39,480 nucleotides of DNA from Lewinellaceae bacterium (GTDB taxonomy: Bacteria; Bacteroidota; Bacteroidia; Chitinophagales; Saprospiraceae). Shown one piece after another: positions 1-8,885 of this stretch. The position numbers and the translations under genes are program-made. Location: the NCBI GenBank assembly GCA_029976695.1, contig JARQTN010000057.1, forward strand, positions 37,039 to 76,518, given 5' to 3'. Positions within the stretch are counted from its first letter, which is position 1. Each line of letters begins with the position of its first letter. The notes below the pieces were generated by a model. It was given only the letters and a program-made list of their open reading frames with translations, did no database searches and was not told the DNA's origin.

Positions 1-188
1 AGATAATAGTGATGCTGGGTAATGGTTCCGACTGCAGTCTCTATGCTTCTGACCTGGTAATCCATGTCACCGGGAGCTAGAAAACTGATCCTTCCATCAT
101 CCAGTTTGTGCCGCATCCATTCCTGCCCGATCCCGGTTAGAGGCAAGACAAAGGACAGGATGAGAAGCATGCAAACCAGGTATCTCAT
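1..188 (-). CDS. 5' end of a secreted protein (partial)
   Basis: A minus-strand reading frame begins with ATG at 188 and stays open to the window edge, about 62 codons. The product starts MRYLVCMLLILSFVLP, then LTGIGQEW. This is a typical signal peptide with probable cleavage near Gly-Gln (about residues 20-21). The mature part (RHKLDDGRISFLAPGDMDY and onward) has no family I can name. The rest of the gene lies outside the window. It is divergent from the WG-repeat lipoprotein, with a 59-bp gap. Function unknown. Confidence that this is a real gene rests on the signal peptide and uninterrupted frame. Confidence 0.72.
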   Translation of the reverse strand, partial: MRYLVCMLLILSFVLPLTGIGQEWMRHKLDDGRISFLAPGDMDYQVRSIETAVGTITQHHYY

Positions 189-230
189 TTTGGGAGCGGT
201 TAAAAAATACGTTATTCAGTTGGCGGGAAC

Positions 231-238
231 TATCTTTG
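231..238 (+). promoter_or_regulatory. -7 promoter box (TATCTTTG)
   Basis: This is a perfect match to the Bacteroidota -7 consensus TAnnTTTG. It ends only 9 nt before the preferred ATG (248) of the WG-repeat lipoprotein, so the predicted leader is only about 5 nt. No convincing TTTG -33 element was found at 19-21 bp. Confidence 0.5.
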
Positions 239-247
239 TTTCCTCTA

Positions 248-1453
248 ATGAAACGAAATATGAACCTGAATGATATTGGAAGGCTCCTTTTTTTTCTGTT
301 TTTGATCCTGGCCTCTTGCCAGGACAGTACAGAGGAAAAAGCCTCATCCGGTGATGTTGAATCCATTTCTGCGGAGCAGGCATATTTTGAAGATTATGTA
401 TCCCCTGAATACAAATGGGGGTTTATCGACAAGGATGGCGATATCGTGATCGATGCCAGATACGATGCCGTTGGGAAATTTTCCGAAGGTCTGGCTCCCG
501 CCAATGAGGATGGAAAATGGGGATACATTGACAAGGACGGTAAGACCATTGTGGATTTTCGCTTTAAGGCGGCACATCCATTCCGGGAAGGGATCGCGCG
601 CGTACAGGATTTTGGCGGTGAGTACCACTTTATCAATGCCAGCGGAGATTACATTGAAGAAATGAATTTCACCCAGGCAGGTGAATTTTCAAACGGTTTG
701 GCTAAAGTACTCCTGGCAAACCAATGGGGCTATCTCGACCATGCAGGCGGGTTGGCTATAGAACCTGAATTTGACAAGGCATGGGATTTTGAAGGCGGAC
801 TTGCCCGGGTGAAAAAAGACGATGCATTCGGGATCATTGACAAATCAGGCCGATTTGTCCTTCCATGTATCTATGAGCGCGTTTTCGATTTTTCCGATGG
901 GTTCGCACGGGTTGTGAAGGAAGGCAAGACCCATTATGCCAGTCGCGAGGGCGAGATCCTGTTCGGACCATTTGATCGGGGAACGGATTTTGAATCGGGC
1001 AACGCATTTGTCATGAAAAACGGTAAAGTGTACCGTTTAGAACAGTCCGGAGACACCATTCCAGTGAAAATTGAAGGGATGCCTGGCGGGTTGCGTAGTC
1101 TTCCCGTATATCTTGGCGAGCTGAAGTGGATGGTTCGTGCCGAGAGCGGCTTTGCCCTGATGGATACATCCGGGGAACTTGTCACGCCATTTCAATACCA
1201 GCAAATCAACAGGTTTCAAGAAGGGTTCGCAGCCTATATGCGCAATGATCTCTGGGGATACCTTGATGCGGGCGGGAACGAACTGATTGACCCTGTTTTT
1301 GGCCTGGCATGGGATTTTTCTGACGGACTTGCACGGGCTGCCTTCAGGGAGGGGATCGCTTATGTCAACCGGAATATGACGGCTCCGTTTATCCCCAAAT
1401 ACCGTGATATGCAGGATTTCACCGAAGGCCTGGCTGCCTTCCAGGAGCGATAA
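248..1453 (+). CDS. WG-repeat lipoprotein
   Basis: This 401-residue protein has an N-terminal hydrophobic segment (about residues 10-22) ending in a lipobox, L21-A22-S23-C24, so it is probably a lipid-anchored envelope protein. The rest is a run of about nine to ten WG-type repeats (KWGFIDKDG, KWGYIDKDG, QWGYLDHAG, LWGYLDAGG and degenerate copies such as FGIIDKSG), each followed by an 'F..GLA' strand. WG repeats (KWG family) are common in Bacteroidota envelope proteins and are thought to form a beta-propeller-like or solenoid fold. No enzymatic role is known. A start at ATG 248 or 260 fits the signal better than the upstream TTG at 236, which lies inside the -7 box. It appears to be transcribed alone. 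Confidence 0.88.
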   Translation: MKRNMNLNDIGRLLFFLFLILASCQDSTEEKASSGDVESISAEQAYFEDYVSPEYKWGFIDKDGDIVIDARYDAVGKFSEGLAPANEDGKWGYIDKDGKTIVDFRFKAAHPFREGIARVQDFGGEYHFINASGDYIEEMNFTQAGEFSNGLAKVLLANQWGYLDHAGGLAIEPEFDKAWDFEGGLARVKKDDAFGIIDKSGRFVLPCIYERVFDFSDGFARVVKEGKTHYASREGEILFGPFDRGTDFESGNAFVMKNGKVYRLEQSGDTIPVKIEGMPGGLRSLPVYLGELKWMVRAESGFALMDTSGELVTPFQYQQINRFQEGFAAYMRNDLWGYLDAGGNELIDPVFGLAWDFSDGLARAAFREGIAYVNRNMTAPFIPKYRDMQDFTEGLAAFQER

Positions 1454-1480
1454 ATCAACCACCTAAAAGTGAAACTTGTC

Positions 1481-1488
1481 TATCTTTG
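1481..1488 (+). promoter_or_regulatory. -7 promoter box of lpdA (TATCTTTG)
   Basis: Perfect TAnnTTTG match lying 36 nt before the lpdA ATG at 1525. The predicted transcript starts near 1493, giving a leader of about 30 nt. It supports the ATG at 1525 over the in-frame TTG at 1486, which overlaps the box. Confidence 0.6.
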
Positions 1489-1524
1489 CCGCTATTCGAA
1501 ACCCATCAGCATAAAAGCAAGCAT

Positions 1525-2922
1525 ATGAAATACGATCTTATTGTGATTGGAAGTGGTCCCGGCGGTTATGTGGCCGCCATTCGTGCGTCACAGCTCGGAA
1601 TGAAGGTTGCCGTTGTGGAAAAGGAATCATTGGGCGGCGTCTGTTTGAACTGGGGTTGCATCCCCACTAAGGCACTCCTCAAATCTGCACAAGTATTCAA
1701 TTACATCCAGCATGCATCTGATTATGGAATCAAGGTGAAAGATGCGAAACCGGATTTTGACGGGATGGTTAAAAGATCAAGGAGCGTGGCTGGAGGCATG
1801 AGCAAGGGTGTCCAGTTCCTCTTCCGCAAAAACAAGATCGAAGTGATCAACGGACATGGGAGGCTTATCCGGGGAAAAAAAGTGGAGGTGACGGATGAAA
1901 AAGGGGCAAAACAAACCTACGAAGCAAATCATATCATTGTCGCAACTGGAGCACGCGCTAAAGAACTGCCAAGCCTTCCGATCGACGGCAAGAAAGTGAT
2001 CGGGTACCGTGAGGCCATGACGCTTGAGAAACAACCCGCCAGCATGGTCATTGTCGGCGCAGGCGCCATTGGTGTGGAATTCGCCTATTTCTACAAGTCG
2101 ATCGGGACCGAAGTCACAGTGGTTGAATTTCTCGAGCAGGGCCTTGTGCCACGTGAGGACAAGGATGTTTCCAAGGAACTGGCAAAAGCATTCAGGCGCC
2201 AGGGCATCAAGGTCATGGCAAATACATCTGTTGAATCGGTGGACACGAAAGGCAAGCAATGTACGGTTTCCGTCAAAGACAGGAAATCCGGTGACACAAG
2301 CACACTGGAGTGCGATATCGTCCTTTCTGCAGCCGGGGTGACGCCCAATACCGAGGACGTCGGCCTTGAAACGCTTGGTATCGAAATGGACAAAGGCCTT
2401 GTCAAGGTTGATGAGTACTACCAAACAAATGTGCCGGGGATCTATGCCATTGGCGACATCGTATCGGGCCCAGCCCTGGCACATGTGGCGAGCGCCGAAG
2501 GGATCACGTGCGTGGAGAAAATCGCCGGGGAAAACCCGAACCCGATCGATTACAACAATTTGCCGGGATGCACCTATTGTGTTCCTGAGGTCGCTTCCGT
2601 TGGTTATACCGAAGATGCCGCCCGGGAAGCAGGATACGAGCTGAAAATTGGAAAGTTCCCGTTCACTGCAAGCGGAAAAGCCAGTGCTGCCGGCGCAAAA
2701 GAAGGGTTTGTCAAGGTGATATTCGACGCCAGGTACGGAGAATTCCTCGGCGCTCATATGATCGGTATGAATGTGACAGAAATGATCGCTGAAGTGGTGG
2801 CTGCAAGGAAACTCGAAACCACCGGGCATGAGATCATCAAGGCTGTCCATCCGCATCCGACGATGAGTGAAGCTGTCATGGAAGCTGCTGCTGCTGCATA
2901 CGGTGAGGTCATCCACATCTAA
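1525..2922 (+). CDS. lpdA: Dihydrolipoyl dehydrogenase (E3)
   Basis: This 465-residue flavoprotein disulfide reductase reoxidises the dihydrolipoyl groups of pyruvate and 2-oxoacid dehydrogenase complexes (and the glycine cleavage system), passing electrons through FAD to NAD+. Visible signatures are the FAD-binding GSGPGGYVAAIRA near the N-terminus, the redox disulfide GGVCLNWGC (C40, C45), the NAD-binding GAGAIGVEFA in the middle, the second FAD motif YAIGDIV, and the C-terminal HPHPTMSE carrying the His-Glu pair of the active site. Length is normal for the family. No E1 or E2 gene is next to it. The next gene, HMG-CoA lyase, is convergent. The ATG at 1525 matches the family N-terminus (MKYDLIVIGSG). 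Confidence 0.97.
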   Translation: MKYDLIVIGSGPGGYVAAIRASQLGMKVAVVEKESLGGVCLNWGCIPTKALLKSAQVFNYIQHASDYGIKVKDAKPDFDGMVKRSRSVAGGMSKGVQFLFRKNKIEVINGHGRLIRGKKVEVTDEKGAKQTYEANHIIVATGARAKELPSLPIDGKKVIGYREAMTLEKQPASMVIVGAGAIGVEFAYFYKSIGTEVTVVEFLEQGLVPREDKDVSKELAKAFRRQGIKVMANTSVESVDTKGKQCTVSVKDRKSGDTSTLECDIVLSAAGVTPNTEDVGLETLGIEMDKGLVKVDEYYQTNVPGIYAIGDIVSGPALAHVASAEGITCVEKIAGENPNPIDYNNLPGCTYCVPEVASVGYTEDAAREAGYELKIGKFPFTASGKASAAGAKEGFVKVIFDARYGEFLGAHMIGMNVTEMIAEVVAARKLETTGHEIIKAVHPHPTMSEAVMEAAAAAYGEVIHI

Positions 2923-2943
2923 CCTGCAGAAAGAAGTCGAGTA

Positions 2944-3795
2944 CTAATCAGGAAAAATGTCGGCGGCCATCGTCATCACCTTGGCCAGCGCATGCCTGTC
3001 GAATCCCAGCTCGATGTCGTTCTTGTCGAAGTAGTATACTAGGTTCTCTGTAGGCATATTCCCTGTCAGGTCGTCTTTCGCCATGGGGCAGCCACCATAT
3101 CCCCGCATCGCGGCATCAAACCTGTGACAGCCGTTTTGGAAGGCTGCCTTGATTTTTTCTTCCCAATTATGTGCCTGCGTATGGAAATGCGCCCCGAACT
3201 CGACATCGGGGTAAGGCGGGATCAGATTGCTGAAGAGGTAACTGATACTGTCCGGCGTGGCCACCCCGATCGTATCCGACAGTGCCATGATGCGAATGCC
3301 CATATCGGCTAGCCTGTCTACCCACTTCTGGGCAATTTCCACATTCCAGGGATCGCCATACGGGTTGCCAAAACCCATCGAGATATAGACGACAAGCTGC
3401 TTTTCGTTTGCCATACAGATGTCCTGGATATCGTGTACGCGATCCACAGATTCCTCAATCGTCGCATTCGTATTCCTGACCTGGAAAGTTTCCGAAATGG
3501 AAAATGGATATCCCAGGTAAGTGATTTCATCAAATTGAACGGCATCAATGGCCCCCCTCTTGTTGGCCACGATTGCAAGCAGTTTTGATTTTGTAGTGCT
3601 CAAATCCAGTCCTTTCAGGACTTCCGGAGTATCTCTCATCTGGGGAATGGCTTTCGGGGATACAAAACTCCCGAAGTCGATGGTGTGGAATCCCACTTTG
3701 AGCAACTGGTTGATATATGCGGTCTTGAGTGTGGTGGGAATGAACTCCTTCAGACCCTGCATGGCATCCCGGGGACATTCAATGATCTTGAGCAT
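2944..3795 (-). CDS. Hydroxymethylglutaryl-CoA lyase family
   Basis: This 283-residue TIM-barrel enzyme of the HMGL-like family would cleave 3-hydroxy-3-methylglutaryl-CoA to acetyl-CoA and acetoacetate, the last step of leucine breakdown. Evidence: the N-terminal ECPRDAMQG (equivalent of the EVGPRDGLQ substrate/metal motif), the metal-ligand region GAHFHTQAHN, the DTIG loop, and the C-terminal GCPMAKDDLTGN carrying the signature cysteine of HMG-CoA lyases. I chose ATG 3795 because it gives the family N-terminus and sits about 33 nt after a -7 box. The longer frame begins with TTG inside that box. Related aldol/Claisen-type lyases share the fold, so the exact substrate is inferred. Confidence 0.88.
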   Translation of the reverse strand: MLKIIECPRDAMQGLKEFIPTTLKTAYINQLLKVGFHTIDFGSFVSPKAIPQMRDTPEVLKGLDLSTTKSKLLAIVANKRGAIDAVQFDEITYLGYPFSISETFQVRNTNATIEESVDRVHDIQDICMANEKQLVVYISMGFGNPYGDPWNVEIAQKWVDRLADMGIRIMALSDTIGVATPDSISYLFSNLIPPYPDVEFGAHFHTQAHNWEEKIKAAFQNGCHRFDAAMRGYGGCPMAKDDLTGNMPTENLVYYFDKNDIELGFDRHALAKVMTMAADIFPD

Positions 3796-3828
3796 TGTGG
3801 CTTCCTGTTTTTCTTGTTCAATCCCGAT

Positions 3829-3836
3829 CAAAAGTA
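3829..3836 (-). promoter_or_regulatory. -7 box of the HMG-CoA lyase gene (TACTTTTG)
   Basis: On the minus strand this reads TACTTTTG, a perfect TAnnTTTG match 33 nt before the ATG at 3795. It lies 18 bp from the plus-strand -7 box at 3855-3862, forming a compact divergent promoter pair. Confidence 0.55.
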
Positions 3837-3854
3837 TGAAAAGATTGTTTCACA

Positions 3855-3862
3855 TATATTTG
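3855..3862 (+). promoter_or_regulatory. -7 box of the small membrane protein gene (TATATTTG)
   Basis: Perfect TAnnTTTG match, 18 nt before the ATG at 3881. It probably drives the membrane protein gene and the helix-hairpin-helix protein gene behind it. Confidence 0.55.
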
Positions 3863-3880
3863 TAAACGACAAATGGTAAT

Positions 3881-4105
3881 ATGATGTCGATGAAGGTTTT
3901 TTTTCAGATTATCGGGTTCCTCCTGTTTCTTTTCGGGATGATCTCACTCGTGCTCTTGCTTGTTGGGGCAAATCTCACGATATTGACCTTTATTGACAGC
4001 GCCGGAAAATTGCCGGGACTTGTTGTCCGTCTGCTGATGGTTTTTGGCGGTGTCGTGATGGTTTATCTTGCCCGTACAAACTGGCAGGAATTGAATGAAG
4101 AATAA
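3881..4105 (+). CDS. Small two-TM membrane protein
   Basis: A 74-residue protein with two hydrophobic segments (about residues 6-29 and 45-63) joined by a short polar loop (TFIDSAGKLPG), ending in a charged tail (NWQELNEE). No family recognised. ATG codons at 3881, 3884 and 3890 are all possible starts. It lies 3 bp upstream of the large helix-hairpin-helix protein and is preceded by a good -7 box, so the two probably form an operon. Role unknown. Confidence 0.7.
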   Translation: MMSMKVFFQIIGFLLFLFGMISLVLLLVGANLTILTFIDSAGKLPGLVVRLLMVFGGVVMVYLARTNWQELNEE

Positions 4106-4108
4106 CAC

Positions 4109-6208
4109 ATGATCAAATTGCATGGGAATGATTTCCTATGCCTTTCTCTCTTCTCAATACTTATTTGCAATTCTTTTCTGGCACAGGACAAACAGGCCGA
4201 ATGGCTTCGGGAGATCGAACAATTTATCGAAAACGTGCAACCGGAGGCTGATGGGGAAGAAAGCATGCTTTTCGAGCAGGTCGCATTTCTTCTGGAGACT
4301 CCGCTCGATGTGAACAGGGAGCCACTGGATCCGCTTCTTGAAGCGGGACTCCTGTCAGCTGCGGAAAAACAGGCGATTGAAGTGCATCTTCTGCGCCATG
4401 GGGACCTGCTCTCCCTCTATGAATTGCAGGCAATCGAAATTCTGGACCTGGAGACCATCAGGCGGATCCTCCCTTTGATCACCATCCAGCGTGATCTGGA
4501 TGATTACAATGTGCCCTTGTCCGGGATGCTCATGGAAGGAAAAAATGAAATCCAGTTTCAATGGCGAAGGTTTATAGAATTGCAAAAAGGATCCATCGTG
4601 CCCCCCGATTCCAGCAGTTCTCCGTTTACAGGCCGGCCGGGCAGGGTGCTATTCCGGTACAGGCATACTTATGAGAATAGATTCAGCTTCGGGCTTACTG
4701 CTGAAAAAGATCCCGGTGAGCCTTTTTTCAAGGGTAAGAACAAGACAGGGTTCGATTTTTATTCATTTCACATCTTCCTGCAAGGTTACCGGAAATGGGC
4801 AAAGGAAATAGCGATTGGAGATTACAGGGTGAGCCTGGGGCAGGGATTGATCCATACCTCCGGATTCGGAACCGGGAAAGGAAGCCTTGTGACACAAATC
4901 AAAAAGAACGCACCCGGTATCCGCCCCTCCCGCTCATCAAACGAATCGGATTTTCTCCGTGGTGCTGCAGCTACATTCCGGCTGAAAAACCATCTTGAGA
5001 TCGGGCTATTTGCCTCAGTTCGAAATCGGGATGCCTCTATCCGGACAGATACGTCAACAGCTGCACGTGGATCCATTGAGATTACCAACAGTTTTACTTC
5101 TTTGAATGGATCCGGGCTGCACAGGACCACCACAGAGCTGAAGAACAAAAATACGGTCAGGCATACCTTTACAGGTGCCAGGATCCAGTATGCCAACCCG
5201 GTCCTCAGGCTCAATTTGAATGCTGTGCAGCATCGGTTTGATGCAGAACTCAGGCGGGGTAACCGCCTGTATCAGAGATTCCGTCCACACGGGAAGATTT
5301 TTTCAAACTTCAGCATTGACTATTCCATGCACATGAGATTTTTCACATTTTTCGGTGAAACGGCACTTGATGGCAGGGGACATATTGCTTTGGTATCCGG
5401 GCTGCAGTTCAGCCCGCACCGGAATGTGCAGGCAGCTATGTTATACAGGCGTTACCCAAAGGAATTTCACGCCCCCGTATCTGATCCGTTTTCGGAAACC
5501 GGGCAATCCGCAAATGAGTCGGGATACTACCTGGGAATTGAAATGCGCCCTGCAGTCTCCTGGAAAATCAGTGCCTACATGGATGTATGGCAGCACCCCT
5601 GGCTGAGATACCAGGCAGATGCCCCTTCTTCTGGATCCGAGCAGCTGATCAGGATCGAATACCAAAAGAAACGGAGATGGAGTGTGTATGCCCATTTCAG
5701 GCGGGAAATGAAACAAAGGAATGATCCATCACCGGAAGCTCGAACAAATGTGCTTTCCTGGCAGCGGAAAATCCAGGTTCGTGGCCACATTGCGTATCGG
5801 GTGACACCCTCACTGGAAATGCGCAACAGGCTTGAATTTTCAGCTTACCGTTTGGGAAACAATCCGGTGAGGAAGGGAATGCTGATGTTTCACGATGTGA
5901 TTTTCAAGCCAATGGGTAGCCCTCTTTCCGGTACGATGCGGTTTGCGCTATTTGATACAGACGGGTATGATGCGCGCATCTATGCATATGAGAATGATGT
6001 TATCTACCAGTTTTCAGTCCCTCCTTACTCGGATAGGGGAATCCGCTATTATGTGAATCTCAGGTATCGGGGTATCCGGGATCTCACGCTCGAATTGAGG
6101 TATGCCAGGCTGGAACTGCTAAATCGTGCAACTGTTGGCAGCGGATTGAACGAAATAGCAGCGAACCACAGGACAGAAATCAAACTCCAGGTCATCTACA
6201 GGTGGTAA
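4109..6208 (+). CDS. Helix-hairpin-helix / beta-rich envelope protein
   Basis: A 699-residue protein with a signal peptide (about 1-26, ending near FLAQ). An alpha-helical region with ComEA-like helix-hairpin-helix character follows (about 55-140; 'LDVNREPLDPLLEAGLLSAAE', 'LLSLYELQAIEILDLETIRRILPL'). The remaining ~540 residues are rich in alternating aromatic/polar strands (for example FGLTAEKDPGEPFF, FDFYSFHIFL, AIGDYRVSLGQGL) and end in an aromatic residue (LQVIYRW), as outer-membrane barrels do. Bacteroidota genomes commonly encode this architecture, annotated only as HHH-domain protein. An outer-membrane beta-barrel is my inference. No biochemical role is known to me. Confidence 0.78.
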   Translation: MIKLHGNDFLCLSLFSILICNSFLAQDKQAEWLREIEQFIENVQPEADGEESMLFEQVAFLLETPLDVNREPLDPLLEAGLLSAAEKQAIEVHLLRHGDLLSLYELQAIEILDLETIRRILPLITIQRDLDDYNVPLSGMLMEGKNEIQFQWRRFIELQKGSIVPPDSSSSPFTGRPGRVLFRYRHTYENRFSFGLTAEKDPGEPFFKGKNKTGFDFYSFHIFLQGYRKWAKEIAIGDYRVSLGQGLIHTSGFGTGKGSLVTQIKKNAPGIRPSRSSNESDFLRGAAATFRLKNHLEIGLFASVRNRDASIRTDTSTAARGSIEITNSFTSLNGSGLHRTTTELKNKNTVRHTFTGARIQYANPVLRLNLNAVQHRFDAELRRGNRLYQRFRPHGKIFSNFSIDYSMHMRFFTFFGETALDGRGHIALVSGLQFSPHRNVQAAMLYRRYPKEFHAPVSDPFSETGQSANESGYYLGIEMRPAVSWKISAYMDVWQHPWLRYQADAPSSGSEQLIRIEYQKKRRWSVYAHFRREMKQRNDPSPEARTNVLSWQRKIQVRGHIAYRVTPSLEMRNRLEFSAYRLGNNPVRKGMLMFHDVIFKPMGSPLSGTMRFALFDTDGYDARIYAYENDVIYQFSVPPYSDRGIRYYVNLRYRGIRDLTLELRYARLELLNRATVGSGLNEIAANHRTEIKLQVIYRW

Positions 6209-6216
6209 GTACAGGG

Positions 6217-7473
6217 TTACAGTTCATACAAAAGGTACTTTCGGCGTTTCTCCCTGTATTTCGCTATGTCCTTTGCCCAGGAACTCCTGATCGCATCTTC
6301 ATCCAGTCCTGATTCGATCTGTTTGCGCAGCTTGTCCGTCCCGGCAAGTTTGTCAAAAAAGTCCGGGTTGGTAATGAATTCCTTTTTTCCCAATGACTTG
6401 TAGAACCCAAGGAGGTAACCCAGGTTGAGCTCTTCCCATTGCATGATCTGTGCGGGGTCTAATCCTTCAAGATTCACGCCGTAACAGTCCTGGCCTTCGA
6501 GTTTTGGATGCATAGCACCAGGTCCTGGCGCAGGGCGGAACACATATGAGCCTTCCTTGAAGTCAGGGTGCCCGATCACCTGAAATTGCTTGTTCGTACC
6601 CCTGCCGATGCTGACAATGGTCGGCTCAAAATAGCAGAGGGAAGGATACAGCAGGATGGATCGGAGGTTTGGCAAATTCGGTGAGGGCTTGACCGGCAAT
6701 TCATACGTTTGATCATGGGAATAGTTCAGGCAGGAAACTACTGTGAGGTCGCAGGTTTTCCCACCATCGAGCCAGCCTTCCCCGTTGATCATCCCCGCCA
6801 GTTCACCGCAGGTAAGCCCGTATACCACCGGGATCGGATGCATCCCGACGAAGGACCTGAATTCCGGCTCCAGCACGGGTCCGTCCACATAGTAACCGTT
6901 CGGATTCGGCCTGTCCAGGATGATCAGTGGTTTCCCGTGATCGGCACATGCCTGCATGATATAATGCATGGTCGAAATGTAGGTATAGAAGCGGACTCCG
7001 ACATCCTGAATGTCGTACACGAGGATATCCAACCCCTCCATATCTTCAGCAGAGGGCCCCCTTTTGCTTCCATACAGTGAAATGATCGGGATGCCCGTCC
7101 TGTCATCCACACCGCTCTCTACTTTTTCGCCTGCATCGGCCTCTCCCCTGAAGCCATGCTCTGGTGCAAAAATTTTCCCGATGCGAATATCCAGCTCAAG
7201 CAAACTGTCAAGCAAATGCTTGTCACCGATGATAGATGTCTGGTTCACCACCAGCCCGACATTTTTTCCCTGCAACCTGGGGACATACGTTGCCAGCCTT
7301 TCTGCGCCGGGAATGATCTCAAGGACTTCTAAATTCGATACTCTTTGGACGATTGCTTCCTCACTGATGCCAACGTGTCGGTTGTGCTGGTCGGGTGTAC
7401 AGCCAAGATATATGACGAATAAAATAAATATGTAAAGGAAACAGTGTATTTTACGTTTTTGAATTTGGTGCAT
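6217..7473 (-). CDS. NamZ/DUF1343 exo-beta-N-acetylmuramidase-like lipoprotein
   Basis: A 418-residue protein with an N-terminal hydrophobic segment (about 11-24) ending in G24-C25, probably a lipoprotein. The body matches the DUF1343/NamZ family: GKNVGLVVNQTS, FAPEHGFRGEADAGE, GIPIISLYGSKRGPSAED, YDIQDVGVRFYTYISTM, and ILDRPNPNGYYVDGPVL. Characterised members are exo-acting N-acetylmuramidases (family GH171) that release MurNAc from peptidoglycan fragments, so a periplasmic cell-wall recycling role is expected. It is divergent from the nuclease gene with only 17 bp between starts. Convergent with the HHH protein gene (8-bp gap). Confidence 0.86.
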   Translation of the reverse strand: MHQIQKRKIHCFLYIFILFVIYLGCTPDQHNRHVGISEEAIVQRVSNLEVLEIIPGAERLATYVPRLQGKNVGLVVNQTSIIGDKHLLDSLLELDIRIGKIFAPEHGFRGEADAGEKVESGVDDRTGIPIISLYGSKRGPSAEDMEGLDILVYDIQDVGVRFYTYISTMHYIMQACADHGKPLIILDRPNPNGYYVDGPVLEPEFRSFVGMHPIPVVYGLTCGELAGMINGEGWLDGGKTCDLTVVSCLNYSHDQTYELPVKPSPNLPNLRSILLYPSLCYFEPTIVSIGRGTNKQFQVIGHPDFKEGSYVFRPAPGPGAMHPKLEGQDCYGVNLEGLDPAQIMQWEELNLGYLLGFYKSLGKKEFITNPDFFDKLAGTDKLRKQIESGLDEDAIRSSWAKDIAKYREKRRKYLLYEL

Positions 7474-7490
7474 GTTGAACCAGGGCTTTT

Positions 7491-8885
7491 ATGGATAAAC
7501 GATTTGCGATCATAGATATTGAGACCACGGGCGGCATGGTCAAACGGGATAAAATTACGGAAATCGCGATTGTCCTGCATGACGGCCACCGCATTATCGA
7601 CCAATGGGACACCCTGATCTATCCGGAAAGAAGCATTCCCGAGTACATCACAAGGATTACAGGCATCACGAATGAAATGGTGGCAGAAGCTCCCAAATTC
7701 TACGAGGTTGCTCGGAAAATCGTTGAAATGACGGAAGGTGCAGTCTTTGTTGCACACAATGTGCGGTTTGACTATGGGTTCATCAGGGCAGAATTCCAGC
7801 GGTTGGGATACACGTATACGCGCAAGCAATTATGCACCGTCAGGCTGACACGGAAGCTTTTTCCTGGTCTCGGTTCATATTCACTGGGCAACCTGATCAG
7901 GCATTTTGGCATCTCAGTCAATGCCCGGCACCGGGCACTGGATGACACCCTCGCTACTACGATCGTATTTGAGCATATCCTCGATGCAGATGCAGATAAC
8001 GAGAATGTAAAGCACTTCGTTAACCGGGGTATCCGTGAGTCGAAACTGCCTGCGAATGTGGACCTTGACGATCTCCACAACCTTCCTGAATTGCCCGGAG
8101 TGTATTACTTCCTTGACCAGGACGGCCAGGTGGTGTACGTTGGTAAAAGTATCAACATCCAGAAGCGGGTGATGCAGCATTTCGCAAGAATTACGGATAA
8201 AGCTGCAAAAATGCAGCAGAAGGTGGCTTCCATCGAGTACACTCTGACAGGTAGTGAACTCATTGCCTTGCTGCTCGAAAACAAGGAAATCAAAAAACTG
8301 CAGCCCGAGATCAACAGGGCCTTGAGGCGAAAGTCTTTTCCTTATGTGGCATATGCTGCATATGACCTGGATGGCTATATTTTCCTTGGTGTGCAGAAGA
8401 AGAACAAAATTGCCGATCGAAATGCCGTCATCATCCATGAGTATCCTGATCTCAGGGCTGCCCGAGGGGCGGTTAAGCGCATGATCGACTCCTTCGAGCT
8501 TTGCGAAAACAAGAGTGACCATGCGACAGGGCCGGGATCCTGTTTTTCTTTTAAAATCGGGAAGTGTAGGGGGGCATGTACCGGCGAAGAGAAGCCGGAA
8601 TCCTATAACGAAAGGGCTGAACTGGCAATGCGCATGCTCCGGAAATCAGTTGAAGACAACCTCGTCATTATCGACCGGGGCAGGGAGCCCGATGAAAAAT
8701 CACTTGTAGCCATTGTGGATGGAAAACTTTATGGTTGGGGTTATGCCCATGAAACCGATCTGCAGATCAACTCGCTCGATCATGCGCTCGAGCATATCAG
8801 GCCGTGCAATGCAACGCCAGAGGATATCAAGATCCTGCACTGGTTTATCCATGAAAACAAGGTTGAAAAAATGATCGCGTTTTAG
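7491..8885 (+). CDS. DEDDh exonuclease fused to GIY-YIG/UvrC-like nuclease
   Basis: This 464-residue protein joins two nucleases. Residues 1-165 are a DnaQ/epsilon-like 3'-5' exonuclease with all DEDDh residues visible: D9 and E11 in IDIETTG, D94 in NVRFD, H147 and D152 in HRALDD. Residues about 195-280 are a GIY-YIG domain like those of UvrC and Cho (GVY at 203-205, YVG at 216-218, R226, catalytic-type E263 in LLENKEIKK). The C-terminal part carries four cysteines, C338, C351, C359 and C363, spaced like the UvrC cysteine cluster. No UvrB-binding or RNase H-like domain of full UvrC is evident. The likely role is DNA repair incision with end trimming. The fusion is known in Bacteroidota and Actinobacteria, but its function there is largely inferred. 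Its stop codon interlocks with that of pyrF. Confidence 0.9.
   Translation: MDKRFAIIDIETTGGMVKRDKITEIAIVLHDGHRIIDQWDTLIYPERSIPEYITRITGITNEMVAEAPKFYEVARKIVEMTEGAVFVAHNVRFDYGFIRAEFQRLGYTYTRKQLCTVRLTRKLFPGLGSYSLGNLIRHFGISVNARHRALDDTLATTIVFEHILDADADNENVKHFVNRGIRESKLPANVDLDDLHNLPELPGVYYFLDQDGQVVYVGKSINIQKRVMQHFARITDKAAKMQQKVASIEYTLTGSELIALLLENKEIKKLQPEINRALRRKSFPYVAYAAYDLDGYIFLGVQKKNKIADRNAVIIHEYPDLRAARGAVKRMIDSFELCENKSDHATGPGSCFSFKIGKCRGACTGEEKPESYNERAELAMRMLRKSVEDNLVIIDRGREPDEKSLVAIVDGKLYGWGYAHETDLQINSLDHALEHIRPCNATPEDIKILHWFIHENKVEKMIAF

Noticed and set aside
1777-2916. Long antisense frame (379 codons) opposite lpdA
   Set aside because: It runs against a clearly recognised gene, shows no family motifs and has a composition of a codon-shadow frame.
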